From: Scatophagus argus
Lineage: Eukaryota > Chordata > Actinopteri > Scatophagidae
Assembly (NCBI RefSeq): GCF_020382885.2
Contig: NC_058506.1
Location: 11,200,318-11,264,317, forward strand
Length of the DNA: 64,000 bases
Direction: 5' to 3'
Shown here: positions 50,110-60,935 of the stretch, in pieces
Layout of the letters: the number at the start of each line of letters is the position of its first letter
Numbering within the stretch: position 1 is the stretch's first letter
Translations under genes and position numbers: made by a program
The notes under the pieces: generated by a model
The model's input: only the letters and a program-made list of their open reading frames with translations
What the model was told of the DNA's origin: nothing
The model's database searches: none

Positions 50110-50660
50110 TCTACAGTGCATGAAGAAAACAATACACACACTTGGAAATTCTCATGTGTTTTTGTTTCACAGTCTTGAAATATATTTTTTTTGTGCTGAT
50201 CAACTGAAAAATACATTTAATGTCAAAATCAAAACTTATCTCGACCAAGAGATCTGAATTTGTTACAAATTCATTACCTAAGTGTCTAATAGGATAACCC
50301 TAAATCATCACTGGTGTGACTGGCTAGTTTTAGAAGCCAAGTAATTAGTTAAATAGAAATCATCATGTGTAGGCTGGGGGGTTTGATTGATTGTAATGGA
50401 AATACACCTTTATGTGTGAGTCAGCACTGTGGCAAAACCTCCAACATGATGATAAAGGAACACCCCAGGCAACCCAATGAAAAGGCAATTAAAAAGTGCA
50501 AGTCAGGGGACGGATACATTTCCAGGTCACTGAACATCTCTTGGAGTATGGTTACATCAGTCATCCAGAAATGGAAACAGTGTGATACAGCAGAAACACT
50601 GTGCAAGAGATCAGCCCATACAGACTCAAGGCTATAACTTCTGCCAAAGGTGCATATAGT
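50110..50660 (+). mobile_element. Tc1-like DNA transposon fragment
   Basis: A TIR-like start (cagtgcatgaagaaaac) near 50115 is followed by a plus-strand open frame at 50365-50637. Its SRSLNISWSMVTSVIQKWKQC segment resembles the helix-turn-helix region of Tc1 transposases (pattern S-x-x-L-x-I-x-W-S-x-V-x-x-I-x-K-W-K). It continues to ctgccaaaggtgc, a typical Tc1 internal motif. The catalytic DDE part is absent, so the copy is incomplete. Confidence 0.6.
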
Positions 50661-51180
50661 CTATGCTGACTTAACAAGTACACTAAATAGATAAAAGTAT
50701 TGGCCCATCTGACCATTACACTAACAGGGACTTAAATGACATTGTATTCTAAATACATAGGCAGCTTTACAGCCTTAACAGCCTTCACTCCTCTGGGAAG
50801 GCTTTCCTTAAGATTTTGTAGTGTTTCTGTGGGAATGTTTGCCCATTCATGCAGTAGAGTATTTGTGAAGATGTTAAACCAAAAGACCTGGCTTGCAATC
50901 TCCATTCCAGTTCATCTCAAAGGTGTTGGATGGGGTTGAGGTCAGGGCTCTGAGCAGGCCAGTCAAGTTCTTCCACACCAAACTCAGCCATCCATGTCTT
51001 TATGGAGCTTTGCTTTGTGCACTGGGGCACAGTCATGCTGGAATAGAAAAGGGCCTTCAACAAACTGTTGCCACAAAGTTGGAAGCAAAGCATTGGCCGA
51101 GCCCAACCCCTGAAAAAACAGCCCCATACCCATACTTTTGTCGTATGTATTTAGTATTTTACATTACTTAATAATTCAGA
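50661..51180 (-). mobile_element. Second Tc1/mariner-like fragment, opposite orientation
   Basis: Read on the minus strand, 50925-50990 encodes EFGVEELDWPAQSPDLNPI-like sequence, the C-terminal transposase motif around the last acidic residue. Sequence at 50995-51075 corresponds to the upstream 'KTWM...VHKA' region. No full frame remains. It abuts the plus-strand Tc1-like fragment. Confidence 0.65.
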
Positions 51181-51505
51181 TCACTTTGTGTAAAACTGTT
51201 TTCACCTTGACATTAAAAAAGCCACATTAAATGTAAATTTATTCAGTGTGGTGTAACTGTAAAAGATTAAAACTTCTAAAGGTGAATATTTTTTTATAGG
51301 CTCTGCTTTCAATTTGAACTAACTAATACTGTTCATTTGAGACCTCCTAAATTATTAGATTTATACCAGCTATTGTCATACTACTGTCATAGATATTCCA
51401 TGCCCATAACTCTGTTAAAGTCATATTACGAGCAGTGTTGACAGTTTGCTAAAAAATGAGCGTCTTTGAGCCTCGGTGCTCTCCGTAGTTTCTGATAACA
51501 ACACC

Positions 51506-54500
51506 ATGGCGGCTTCCATTGGTAGCAGTACTAAACCAGAACTATCTAAAGCTGAGTACCTAAAACGGTATTTATCCGCTGACGAAGGTGTCAGAAAGTC
51601 AAAGGAAAAGGATAAGGTTAAAAAGAAAAGGCGCAAGGTTCCCCAGAAAGGGTGAGTCGTCTGGAGCGTTCGAACTTTAATGTTTCGGGCATGTTGTGTG
51701 TATTAGCCAAGCTAGCTGAGGTCGGACTTGCTATTTAGCCATGGTCGCCTCGTTAAATTAAATGTTTTTAATAAAAAGTTACGTGGCTCATTTTTACTTG
51801 TCCCATTACAGACTTAAAATCGTAGACGATGACATAGACTGGAAACAGATGGTCAAAGAAGAGGAGGAGATTGAAGAAGACGAAGAGGAAGCTCCAGTGG
51901 TGAGAGCTTAGCTAACGCTATGTTGGCTACGTTGGCTATGTTGGCTAACCCGTGTTCATTCATTTACTTGAAGTGATTAGCCTGCTGATCTCTTCATTTA
52001 CAACACACTAAAGTTTTTTTTCCTTAGGATAGCAAGTCATGACTCTACTCTGTCTCTGATTGGGCAGTACTTATTGCTTTTGTTTGTTGCATTAGTGAGA
52101 TTCGGGTTTACCCAATAATGTCAGGGTAAACCAAACAGAGGCTTGAAAAAGAGGTCTTAACCTCAGTGAGACTGCTTGATTTATCAAAGATTAAAAAAAT
52201 ATATATATGTCGAAACATTCCCCATTATCAAAAATGCATAAAGATATTCAGTTTAGAATTGCATAAGATATAGAAAACCAGCCAGTCTTATAAGTATAAA
52301 AGATGCATTTAGCTCTGTGTGGCGTTTCTGCTTGAAACGTTACCAATTTATCACAAATCAAAATAGTAACCCTTAACTTTTTTGTTCATCTGTTAATCGA
52401 TCAATTGACCAATTATTGAAGCACTAATTGTGATATTTTCTGGAACATGAAGTATGTCATCACATCGATGCAAAAACCGCATTGCCATGAGGTAGTCCTG
52501 TCCTGCTCATTTATTGGCTATAACAAACAGAGGTTTTAATAACATAGTTACCTTGTCATAAATGTCATGTCTCTCTTGTAACTTTAATTTTTGTGTTTGT
52601 GCGCTAAGATTGCCGAGGTGATTGACGAGAGACCAGAGGAAGTGAAACAACTGGAAGCCTTCAGAACCGGCAATAGATGGAAAGTGATTGGAGGTAAATG
52701 GGAATTTGTGAATGAAGTAAATAAAGAACCTTTGCCTGAGCAGTGAACAAGTTTATTTACTGTGAGTCTCCTCTTCTGATAGCTGATGAAAAGGAAGACA
52801 GAGAAGAGGCATCAAGCAGGAGTCGCCAAGATTCGCCAGAGCTATCATCAAAGAAGAGGAGGCACGATTCTCCTGTCAGAAAGACTCGACATGACTCTCC
52901 AGACACGTCCCCTCCCAGAAGAGGTCGCCATGACTCTCCAGACACGTCCCCTCCCAGAAGAGGTCGCCATGACTCTCCAGACACGTCCCCTCCCAGAAGA
53001 GGTCGCCACGACTCTCCAGACACGTCCCCTCCCAGAAGAGGTCGCCAAGACTCTCCAGACACGTCCCCTCCCAGAAGAGGTCGCCATGACTCTCCAGACA
53101 CGTCCCCTCCCAGAAGAGGTCGCCATGACTCTCCAGACACGTCCCCTCCCAGAAGAGGTCGTCATGCCTTGCCAGAGTTATCACCCCTTAGGCAACATTC
53201 AGGGAAATCAGGGAAGATGCAAAGTAAAGGTGATTATTGAGGATGGACCTAGTCTCTTTTTGCACATAAGGCAAATTGATAAGTAACAAAACAGAGAACA
53301 TCACAACATCAACAGCCAGAAGACCATCCAGCATCAGTCTACAGTATACTGTATAACTAATTTTCGTTTCTGAAAATGTATTTGAAAAGTACCTGAAGTT
53401 GTCTAGTTGACGTCCCATTTAATTGCTTGATGATGAAGGGTCAGACTGAAAGATAATTTTCATTTTGCTGAAACTCATTATTGGAAGATTTATACTTAAG
53501 AGCTGATTAAGTCGTAATTTGAATAATAATGTGTATTATGATTCGCAATAAAAAAATTTTTTATAACATTAGAGCGAAATTTGTTAAATGGTATATAGAC
53601 ACAGATATATATCCATATGGTGACCAGTCGCATCCTTCCTAGGATTTTTACTATCATCCCATCACAGTCCAGCTGGACTAACAACTTCTTGACTACTTTT
53701 CTGACTGTTTTGTACACTTTTGTGTTAATCTTTCACTAAACATTTTCTTATTTCATTGTCAGACTCGTCCCCCGCCAGAAGAAAGCCCAGCTCATCATCA
53801 TCAAGTAAAAAACGTTCACCTGGTCCTCATCAGTCATCACTGGCAAAGAGGCATGATTCAGACTCTGACCAGTCACCTCCACGGAAAAAGCCAGTAAAGG
53901 GAGACGCTTCAGACTCAGACCAGTCTCCTCCACGGATGCGTTCAAAAACAAAACCAGGTTCTGACTCCGACCAGTTGCCACACAGGAGGCGGCCATATAG
54001 TGGAAAGGATTCAGATGAAGATCTGTCGCCACCTCGTAGACCTGGCCAATCACAGGTGAGCAAATTGTGTTCAAGGAGAAGTTAAAAAAGCATTCTTAAA
54101 GTAATCTATAATTATGATAACAATCTGAAATAGTTGTATGTATGCCTAGTCCAATAAATCAGACCCATAGTATAGTATAGTAGTATAGTAAAACCCAGAG
54201 TAAACCCAGAGTATTTACTATTTTCTTCTCAGGGTCCGAGGATGCTTTCTGGTGGAACGGCGGGTCTTGTGTCTGTAGATGTTTTAAGAAAAGAGCAGGA
54301 GGAGAACCGACGCCGAGAAAGAAACAACCAGCCATTAGAAGGTTGTCTCAACTGTTCTCCTTTAAGAAACTTTTATTTCACAGCTGTTGATAGCAGAGCT
54401 CACAGAACATTCAGTCTCATACCACCATGGTCTCTGCATACTTAAAATACTTACAGTCATACTTGTCATTAGTTCTTGTAAAGATAAATGATGGAGATTT

Positions 54501-55713
54501 CATTCAGGTAACATTTCATGCCTTTGTCCCGGTTATCATAGATGAATCCCGTAATGCCCAGACGGTGTTCCGAGACAAGAGCGGTAAAAGGAGGGACTTG
54601 GATTCAGAGAGAGAAGAACAGAGGAAAAAAGCTGGAGAAAAAGCAGCAAAAGATGAGAAATACGCTCAGTGGGGGAAAGGGTAAGTCTGCGTAAACTTTT
54701 CCCACAAAGAGTGTGATTGTGATCACATTAAAACTTTTAACGTGCCAACTTGCTGCAATGATTAAAGTCACCTCATGTTTATAGGCTGGCCCAGACCCAG
54801 ATGCATCAGCAGAAACTTGAGGATGCACTACGGGAGGCCCAGAAGCCACTAGCACGCCACTGTGATGACGAGGATCTTGACCGCATGTTGAGAGAGCAGG
54901 AAAGGGAGGGCGATCCGATGGCAGCGATGCTCAGACGGAAAAAGGACCGCGATACAAAGACAAAAGGTTTTAATGGTTACATATCTGTATGTACCTTGTT
55001 CCCTGAATTACTGATGCAGAATGTTTTTTTACCAGTCATTGGATGCATCTTATTTTTGTTTTGTAGAGAAACCTCGATATAAAGGCCCAGCACCTCCTCC
55101 AAACCGCTTCAATATTTTACCAGGATATCGCTGGGATGGGGTTGACAGGTAAAGTGTGTGATGCATTTGTGATGTGGTGAATGTGACTTTTTGTCCTTCT
55201 GTTTAGCACGTAAGGGACATCTGTAGTTCGTGCTATTCTCTTAAGGCAGATTCATACTTATTCGTGTCTGTGAGGGCCTGCTCTGGTCTTAGTCGTCGTC
55301 TGTCCATATCTGTGCAAACCCTTTTGTGGACGTCTGCCACAGCTACTTCTTAATTTTGTCTGGGAAATGACAAACAGCATTATTTAACATTACCATCGCC
55401 ACCTGGAATGATGTGTGGGTCAAAAATGAGCATGCATGACATGCCAGATGGACGCATACCCTCAGCTGTAGTATGAATAGAACGTGTATTGACCGCTTGT
55501 AAGTTAAATTGAGCCCGATAAGGACATTTACTGAAGGTTTTCTCTTCGAACTAAAGATGGTGTTGAGTATGCTATTGCAGAATAAATAGTGGAATTTGTT
55601 CTGTGTGTTGGTCTTGCAGGTCAAATGGTTTTGAGCAAAAGCGCTACACTAGGATTGCAGATAAAAAAGCCGTCCAGGAGGCAGCATATAAATGGAGTGT
55701 GGAGGACATGTAA
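51506..55713 (+). CDS. bud13: BUD13 homologue, RES complex splicing factor
   Basis: Nuclear spliceosome-associated protein of the retention and splicing (RES) complex, with partners SNIP1 and RBMX2. Ten exons: 51506-51651, 51812-51899, 52609-52693, 52783-53229, 53763-54055, 54233-54341, 54542-54680, 54785-54966, 55067-55148, 55620-55713. They sum to 554 aa (human 619). The N-terminus [20 protein letters not shown] is followed by a Lys-rich stretch and [12 protein letters not shown]. The middle is RS/SP-rich, with seven copies of [13 protein letters not shown] at residues 142-232. The conserved C-terminal part includes [36 protein letters not shown]-like sequence, YAQWGKGLAQ and [19 protein letters not shown], ending KWSVEDM. 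The last block is the BUD13 family signature. The start ATG follows a short leader and matches the family N-terminus. Confidence 0.96.
52887..53159 (+). repeat. 39-bp coding minisatellite in bud13
   Basis: Seven head-to-tail 39-base units encode [13 protein letters not shown]; unit 5 has RQ for RH. The units are almost identical at the base level, with only scattered single-base differences, and a degenerate eighth unit ([12 protein letters not shown]) follows. The unit length is a multiple of three, so copy-number change keeps the frame. Confidence 0.97.
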
Positions 55714-57008
55714 CGGAAAACAGAAACTCATGGTTCAGCAGTGGAACTGGAGAGAAGAACTGCTCATCCTCTAGAGAACTGATTGAACAGAATATCTAAT
55801 CAGTGATGTTGAAACAACTGCAGGTTAACAAATCTACTCGACAGAACTGACTTTTTTAAAAGAAAGATTTTGTTCCCCTTTCAAAGCAGTTAATATGATG
55901 GACAAGTTGACTTGACATCAGATTATAACAAAGATAACTTCTCTATAGCAGTTAAGTGAGAGCATCTGTATGATTTTGTAATTGTTGAGCCAATATTGAT
56001 GTTTTTCATTGTTTTATTAAATAATATTTTGCAAAATGTTGTGTCATGAGTGTTCACATACAACAATGGAATGTGCAGTTTACATGAATGGGGTTGATGT
56101 TCTGTTATCTTCAGACTTTTCATTTTCCGGCTTTAATAAGTCAGTATTCCTGTTGGGGGAAAAATGTGATTTGAGAACATTTATACACCAGTTTAGAAAG
56201 TGGACTTTTTGTGGGGATCGTTTTGTCAAGGTCAGGAAGGAACTTACTTAACATTTAAGCAAATTTGGATGGACAAGAAGTCTTAAAAGTACCATGGATG
56301 AAATTGTAACAGGTGCTGAGCTCACATCTCCACAGATCAATTTCCATGGTAAGTGAGCAGACTTCATTGATTGATGATTGATCGTGGTTAAATGACGATA
56401 GGTTCTGGAATAAACTAGACTCTGGACTTTACTTTGGAGGACAAATTATTATAGCATAACTTTGAATTATAATGCTTATTTGCATCTATGCACAATTTTA
56501 TAAATAATATTTCACCCAGTAGGGATTTGTAAATACAGTATTTATTCTATTCTAATGTTTTTATTGTGCCAACATGTATCTTCAAATGCAAAATCTACAA
56601 AGATCTGACTGATCAGCTACTATCTGATAAAGGTTTCGCAATTAAATGTTGGGGACGACGTAAACGATTTATTTATTCTTACTTTAGTTCGGCACGTTTA
56701 TCAATAGATATTGTAAAATGACGGTAAATGTCTTTATGTACGATTATAAATTAGAATAATCATGTTGAGTCCCTTAGTCTCCGTATTGATGATTCAAATA
56801 AAGTCTCAACCCTAATCGAGGAAGTAGGAACCTTTAAATCGTATGAAACGTTTCATTACGGAATGTTTTTGTTGATGCACGTGCATCCTGCTGGCGGCTG
56901 CTGTTGAGGAAAAGAAAAAGACACTCAGCGGGACTCCTGGTGTTCTGTAAACAATTATCTACATGTGTAGCGAAACAACCGCCTGGAAATTGTCGCTGGA
57001 AGTCTGGT
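55714..57008. other. bud13 3' UTR and snrnp35 promoter region
   Basis: No gene was recognised here beyond the two flanking it. The sequence is AT-rich up to about 56820, then more balanced near the presumed snrnp35 start of transcription. Confidence 0.5.
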
Positions 57009-57048
57009 ATTGAAGAAGAAGGACCCTGTAACTTCATTTTGGGTAAAC

Positions 57049-57747
57049 ATGGTTGACTGGAGTCCTATTGCGAAGGCGTATGATCCGTTGAAAGCGGGCA
57101 GTATCGACGGCACGGACGTTGAGCCCCATGACCGGGCGGTATGGAGGGCTATGGGTGCCCGGTATAAACCCAACAAAGGTGTTGTTGGAGACCCACTGCT
57201 CACGCTTTTTGTGTCCCGTCTGAACCCTCAAACAACAGAGGACAAACTACACCAAGTGTTTTCCAAGTACGGAGAGATCCAGCGACTCCGACTGATCCGG
57301 GATATCGTCACGGGCTTCTCTAAAAGATATGCTTTCATTGAATATAAGGAGGAGCGGTCTGTTGTCCGGGCCCGCCGGGACGCTAACAAGCTGGTGGTGG
57401 ACCAGCACGAAGTGTTTGTGGATTTTGAACAGGAGAGGACCCTCAAAGGATGGGTCCCCAGACGGCTCGGCGGCGGGCAAGGAGGGAAGAAGGAGTCCGG
57501 CCAGCTGCGGTTTGGCGGCAGGGACAGGCCTTTCCGTAAACCCATTAACCTCGGTGTCGGTCCAATGAAGGAACGAGGGGGTGGAGGGAGGGAGTGGGAC
57601 AGACTAGGGGCAAGAGACAGAGAAGACCGAGACCGATATAGAGAGACTGAGTGGGACAGCAGAGGGAGGAGGGATGACCGGGACTGGGGCAGAGAGAAGG
57701 ATGACCGTCGCCACAGAGACAGGAGCAGGCACCGGGACAGAAGATGA
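57049..57747 (+). CDS. snrnp35: U11/U12 small nuclear ribonucleoprotein 35 kDa protein
   Basis: Component of the U11/U12 di-snRNP of the minor spliceosome; paralogue of U1-70K. The whole 232-aa reading frame is in one exon (human 246 aa). N-terminus MVDWSPIAKAYDPLKAGSID matches human MNDWMPIAKEYDPLKAGSID, which fixes this start over an in-frame ATG at 57010. One RRM at about residues 50-130: RNP2 LFVSRL and an RNP1 reading SKRYAFIEY. The human RNP1 is SKGYAFIEY, so residue 93 (57325-57327) is Arg instead of Gly. The block RTLKGWVPRRLGGGQGGKK, then ESGQLRFGGRDRPFRKPINL, is strongly conserved. The tail is rich in Arg, Asp, Glu and Gly (RDREDRDRYRETEWDSRGRR). Confidence 0.95.
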   Translation: MVDWSPIAKAYDPLKAGSIDGTDVEPHDRAVWRAMGARYKPNKGVVGDPLLTLFVSRLNPQTTEDKLHQVFSKYGEIQRLRLIRDIVTGFSKRYAFIEYKEERSVVRARRDANKLVVDQHEVFVDFEQERTLKGWVPRRLGGGQGGKKESGQLRFGGRDRPFRKPINLGVGPMKERGGGGREWDRLGARDREDRDRYRETEWDSRGRRDDRDWGREKDDRRHRDRSRHRDRR

Positions 57748-58327
57748 AGCCTTACAAAACCTGGATCTCACCTGGTTCAAATGAAGCCTTTGTGACAGAT
57801 GCTGTGATGTAGATAATCCAAGTGCTTTCCTCCACTGACACATTTTAAGGCGAGTGGGCAGTGAAGGAAATGTGACTGCTAGGGCATCTGGTTTGCACAC
57901 ACGGGACTATGGAGATAAGCATGTCGATGAACAGATGACCTTAATGGTAACTTGATATCAGTTTGGGTTTGGAATGATAAGTTTCCTGGTTGTTTTTCAG
58001 ATTGTTCTGCAAGGTAATGGCACGACAACCTGGAGCAGCCATTTATTTCAGCCGCTCTTCAAGTATTCCATTATTTCTCAGGGAGAGCTGATGCTTTTGT
58101 AGTGTAACTTGATCATAACATCAGTTTACTAGTTCACCATAATAATAACACAAAAAAAATCATATACTTTTGTTTACAGTATTGATGTTGTCCAACCACA
58201 TGATGCCCTGCAAGCAGTGAGTGACACAAGCTAAATCTTCAGCTCAATAAGCAGAATGCTGTTATTTTTATTACAAATCTATGACATACCTGTTTTGAAA
58301 TCTGAGGCATCTGTATTGGAGTGTTGA

Positions 58328-58333
58328 AATAAA
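58328..58333 (+). terminator. snrnp35: Polyadenylation signal AATAAA, probably snrnp35
   Basis: A canonical hexamer lies about 580 bases after the snrnp35 stop, in AT-rich sequence. Between here and 59187 no coding sequence was recognised. Confidence 0.45.
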
Positions 58334-59187
58334 ATGTCATATCTTTTGTTTTACATACATGTACACCGCCAGCACATTTGTTGAGTAAAATTCAGCTAAA
58401 TGCCAAATGTGTGTATCACAATTTGAATTACAAAAGTTCCAACTCTACACTATCAGAACTTGTTATTTAAGGTTGTATTTAAAAACAATATGGTTTGGAG
58501 TTACTAATTACTTAATAACAAATAACTTAATAACTAATTACTAATTTGTGCAGGGAGCAAATCCTTAAGAATGAATATATAATGTACATTGTCTACCTCT
58601 AAGTTAATGGACTGATGCCAACACCAGACCCTGACACAGTGAACCATTTCACACAGAAGTGCTACACACTATATCTTTTAAGTCTTACCCAGTGACTCCA
58701 TGCACCGTCATCTGTCCATTAACTCATCACATTGACCCGCTGCTGGAAAATTCATCACTTGTTACCAAGAAGATAAACCTGTTAAAAGACTTAGTGCTGA
58801 AAATAACTAAAACTTGAAGAATGTGATTTCACTTAAAACAAATGTGTGTGTTCAAAGGGTGCGCGTTGCATATAGAGTACCTTTACAGACATGCAGCCTT
58901 TGTGCTGGGTGTGGTTAGGGAGAAAAAACATCTGTTTCACTACAGTTACATGTCTAAATTGAACAGAAGGGTTGAAAGTCATGTGTTATAGTGCTGTTTA
59001 TAAGGTAGTTGATGCAAAGACGCATAATCCAAAAGCCCATAAAACTGGCCTGTTTTTCTTTAGTTTATTAAATCATGTTTATTTGCCATATGATGGACTG
59101 AGACATTTGCTATGTTGTGTAAACATTATGAACATGAGCTGTTTGCTGGGAAGTGCACACGCAATCTGATTTCTTATGAACAGACCA

Positions 59188-60935
59188 TCACTCAGAAGTC
59201 ATGTTTGGTTGTCCGGATGAGGCTGCTCTCAGATTCATGATGGGCCAGCCAGGGTAGGCCTCCCTTTGAACCGTGCTGAACTCAATCCTGTGAACCAAGA
59301 CGCACAGACCTTCATGAGCGATCACCCCATCAATAAGACCGTGACATAAGACAGCTCTTACCTGAAGGCAGGGTTGATGCCGATGTTGTCTGGCTGCGGG
59401 AGTGCAGGCGTTCGCCTCCTGCGGCAGGAAGATGGAGGAGGGAAATCTTTCTGATACTGAGACAGCATCTCTGTTGCACTGTGTTCATTTTTCACTCCTG
59501 TCGGCCCCATCTGAACCTGGTTGCCTTCCTGCTCATCCTCCCCTCGTTCTCTGTCCCTACTGCTGTTTCCTCCTCCTGTTTGTCTCGAGGATGTGAGATG
59601 AGAACGGTGGGACTCCTGCTGTGTGTTCTGGGCGACATGGTTTCCTGAAGGGTCATCATAACCTTAGTTTCATTTCATAAACAATAAAGAGATATCTGCC
59701 TATGAAGACAACATCAGGAAAAACTATTGTAATTAAAAAAAAAAAAACATTATGAACATTATAAACAGTATTTTTACATTTAATTAATTTATATGGATGA
59801 CTTTCTTTTATATGAGTATTGATAACTGCCTCAATATTATTTCAGTCTAGTAATTAGTAATTAAATTTCAGTATGACTGATTAAATGCATAAATGAAAGA
59901 AAAAACTCATAAATCACTTTCTTAATCTCCGCTCTTACACACAGCCCAAACCATTTTCAGCACACACACAGGGAACACAACACACAGTCTGGTATGACTA
60001 TTTTCAGCACTGAAACACACAAACACAGCACACAGCTTATCTTAAAACAGATAAATGAGTTTACTCTCTGGGCTGAGATAAGACTGCAGACCTTTGCCTC
60101 TGTTTCGTTGTGGGACGGGTCTAAAGCAGAAAGCCTCTCGAGATGTGGTTTCCATCTTAGCAGGAGTGTCCGGGTAGAGGAGAAATCCTTGGGAAGTTGA
60201 AGAGTGTTAAAAGTGGGCTTTAAACTATCTGAATGTATATGTAATCATAGTATTGCAGATGTCTAAAATGAAACAAAAAATTCAGAATCCTTTCCTTTTA
60301 ACAAAATACTTTCCAGTACTTCCAGTTAGCACATCAGAGCTAACAGAGCTCTAACCCCACTTAACATCTGCTGAAATCCTTCCAATCAGGCATTTTTCTT
60401 TAAGTGTTTGAGCTGGAAAACTCTCAAGCCAATAAGCTCCTTGTTTAAATCATAACAGCTGGTGTTCTCGGTCATGGCTCATTTAGGCTCATTTACTCTG
60501 AACACAATTTAAAAAAAAAACAAAACAAAACTGTAATGACGAATCTGAATGATTCACACTCAATATCTCTGATGAGAGTACAATGTCTTATTTTTTTCTC
60601 TGTGCATTGAGAAAATCCCCCTGAGACTGAAGCAGAACCACAGTGATAAATTAGGATACTTTTGTTATTCGTATAGTAGGAATCAAGACATTGTACAAAA
60701 CACCTTAAAGAACATTTAAATTGAGTCACTTCATTACATCACTACCTCTTATGCTGGGACAGAAGAGTAGCAGACCATTACCTGCCACTGTTGGTGGTTC
60801 CCCCCTGTAGGGTCGACTCGGCAGGAGTAATTCATGGTAGCGAGCAGGGTGTTGTAAGCTGGCATTTTTGATGAACATTTTGTCTGTTGGTTCACTTGGA
60901 TCACCAGCAGCTCTCAATCTTTGATGTCTGGTCAT
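59188..60935 (-). CDS. Hypothetical 178-aa protein, unrecognised
   Basis: Three exons join in phase: 60782-60935, 59362-59644, 59188-59287, with gtaatg and gtaag donors and good acceptors. The product begins MTRHQRLRAAGDPSEPTDKM and has an N-terminal block ASLQHPARYHELLLPSRPYRG. A polar, low-complexity middle (RQTGGGNSSRDRERGEDEQE) follows. The C-terminal block includes MLSQYQKDFPPPSSCRRRRTP, then ALPQPDNIGINPAFRIEFSTVQ and YPGWPIMNL. There is no signal peptide or membrane segment. Short conserved-looking proline/tyrosine blocks around a disordered middle recall small ciliary microtubule-associated proteins, but this is an impression and no family is claimed. Additional exons, for example an untranslated 5' one, are possible. 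Confidence 0.65.

Noticed and set aside
52757-53184. Open frames on the minus strand and in a second plus frame over the bud13 repeat
   Set aside because: The 39-base unit lacks stops in these frames, so they are an automatic consequence of the repeat; only the bud13 frame connects to flanking exons.
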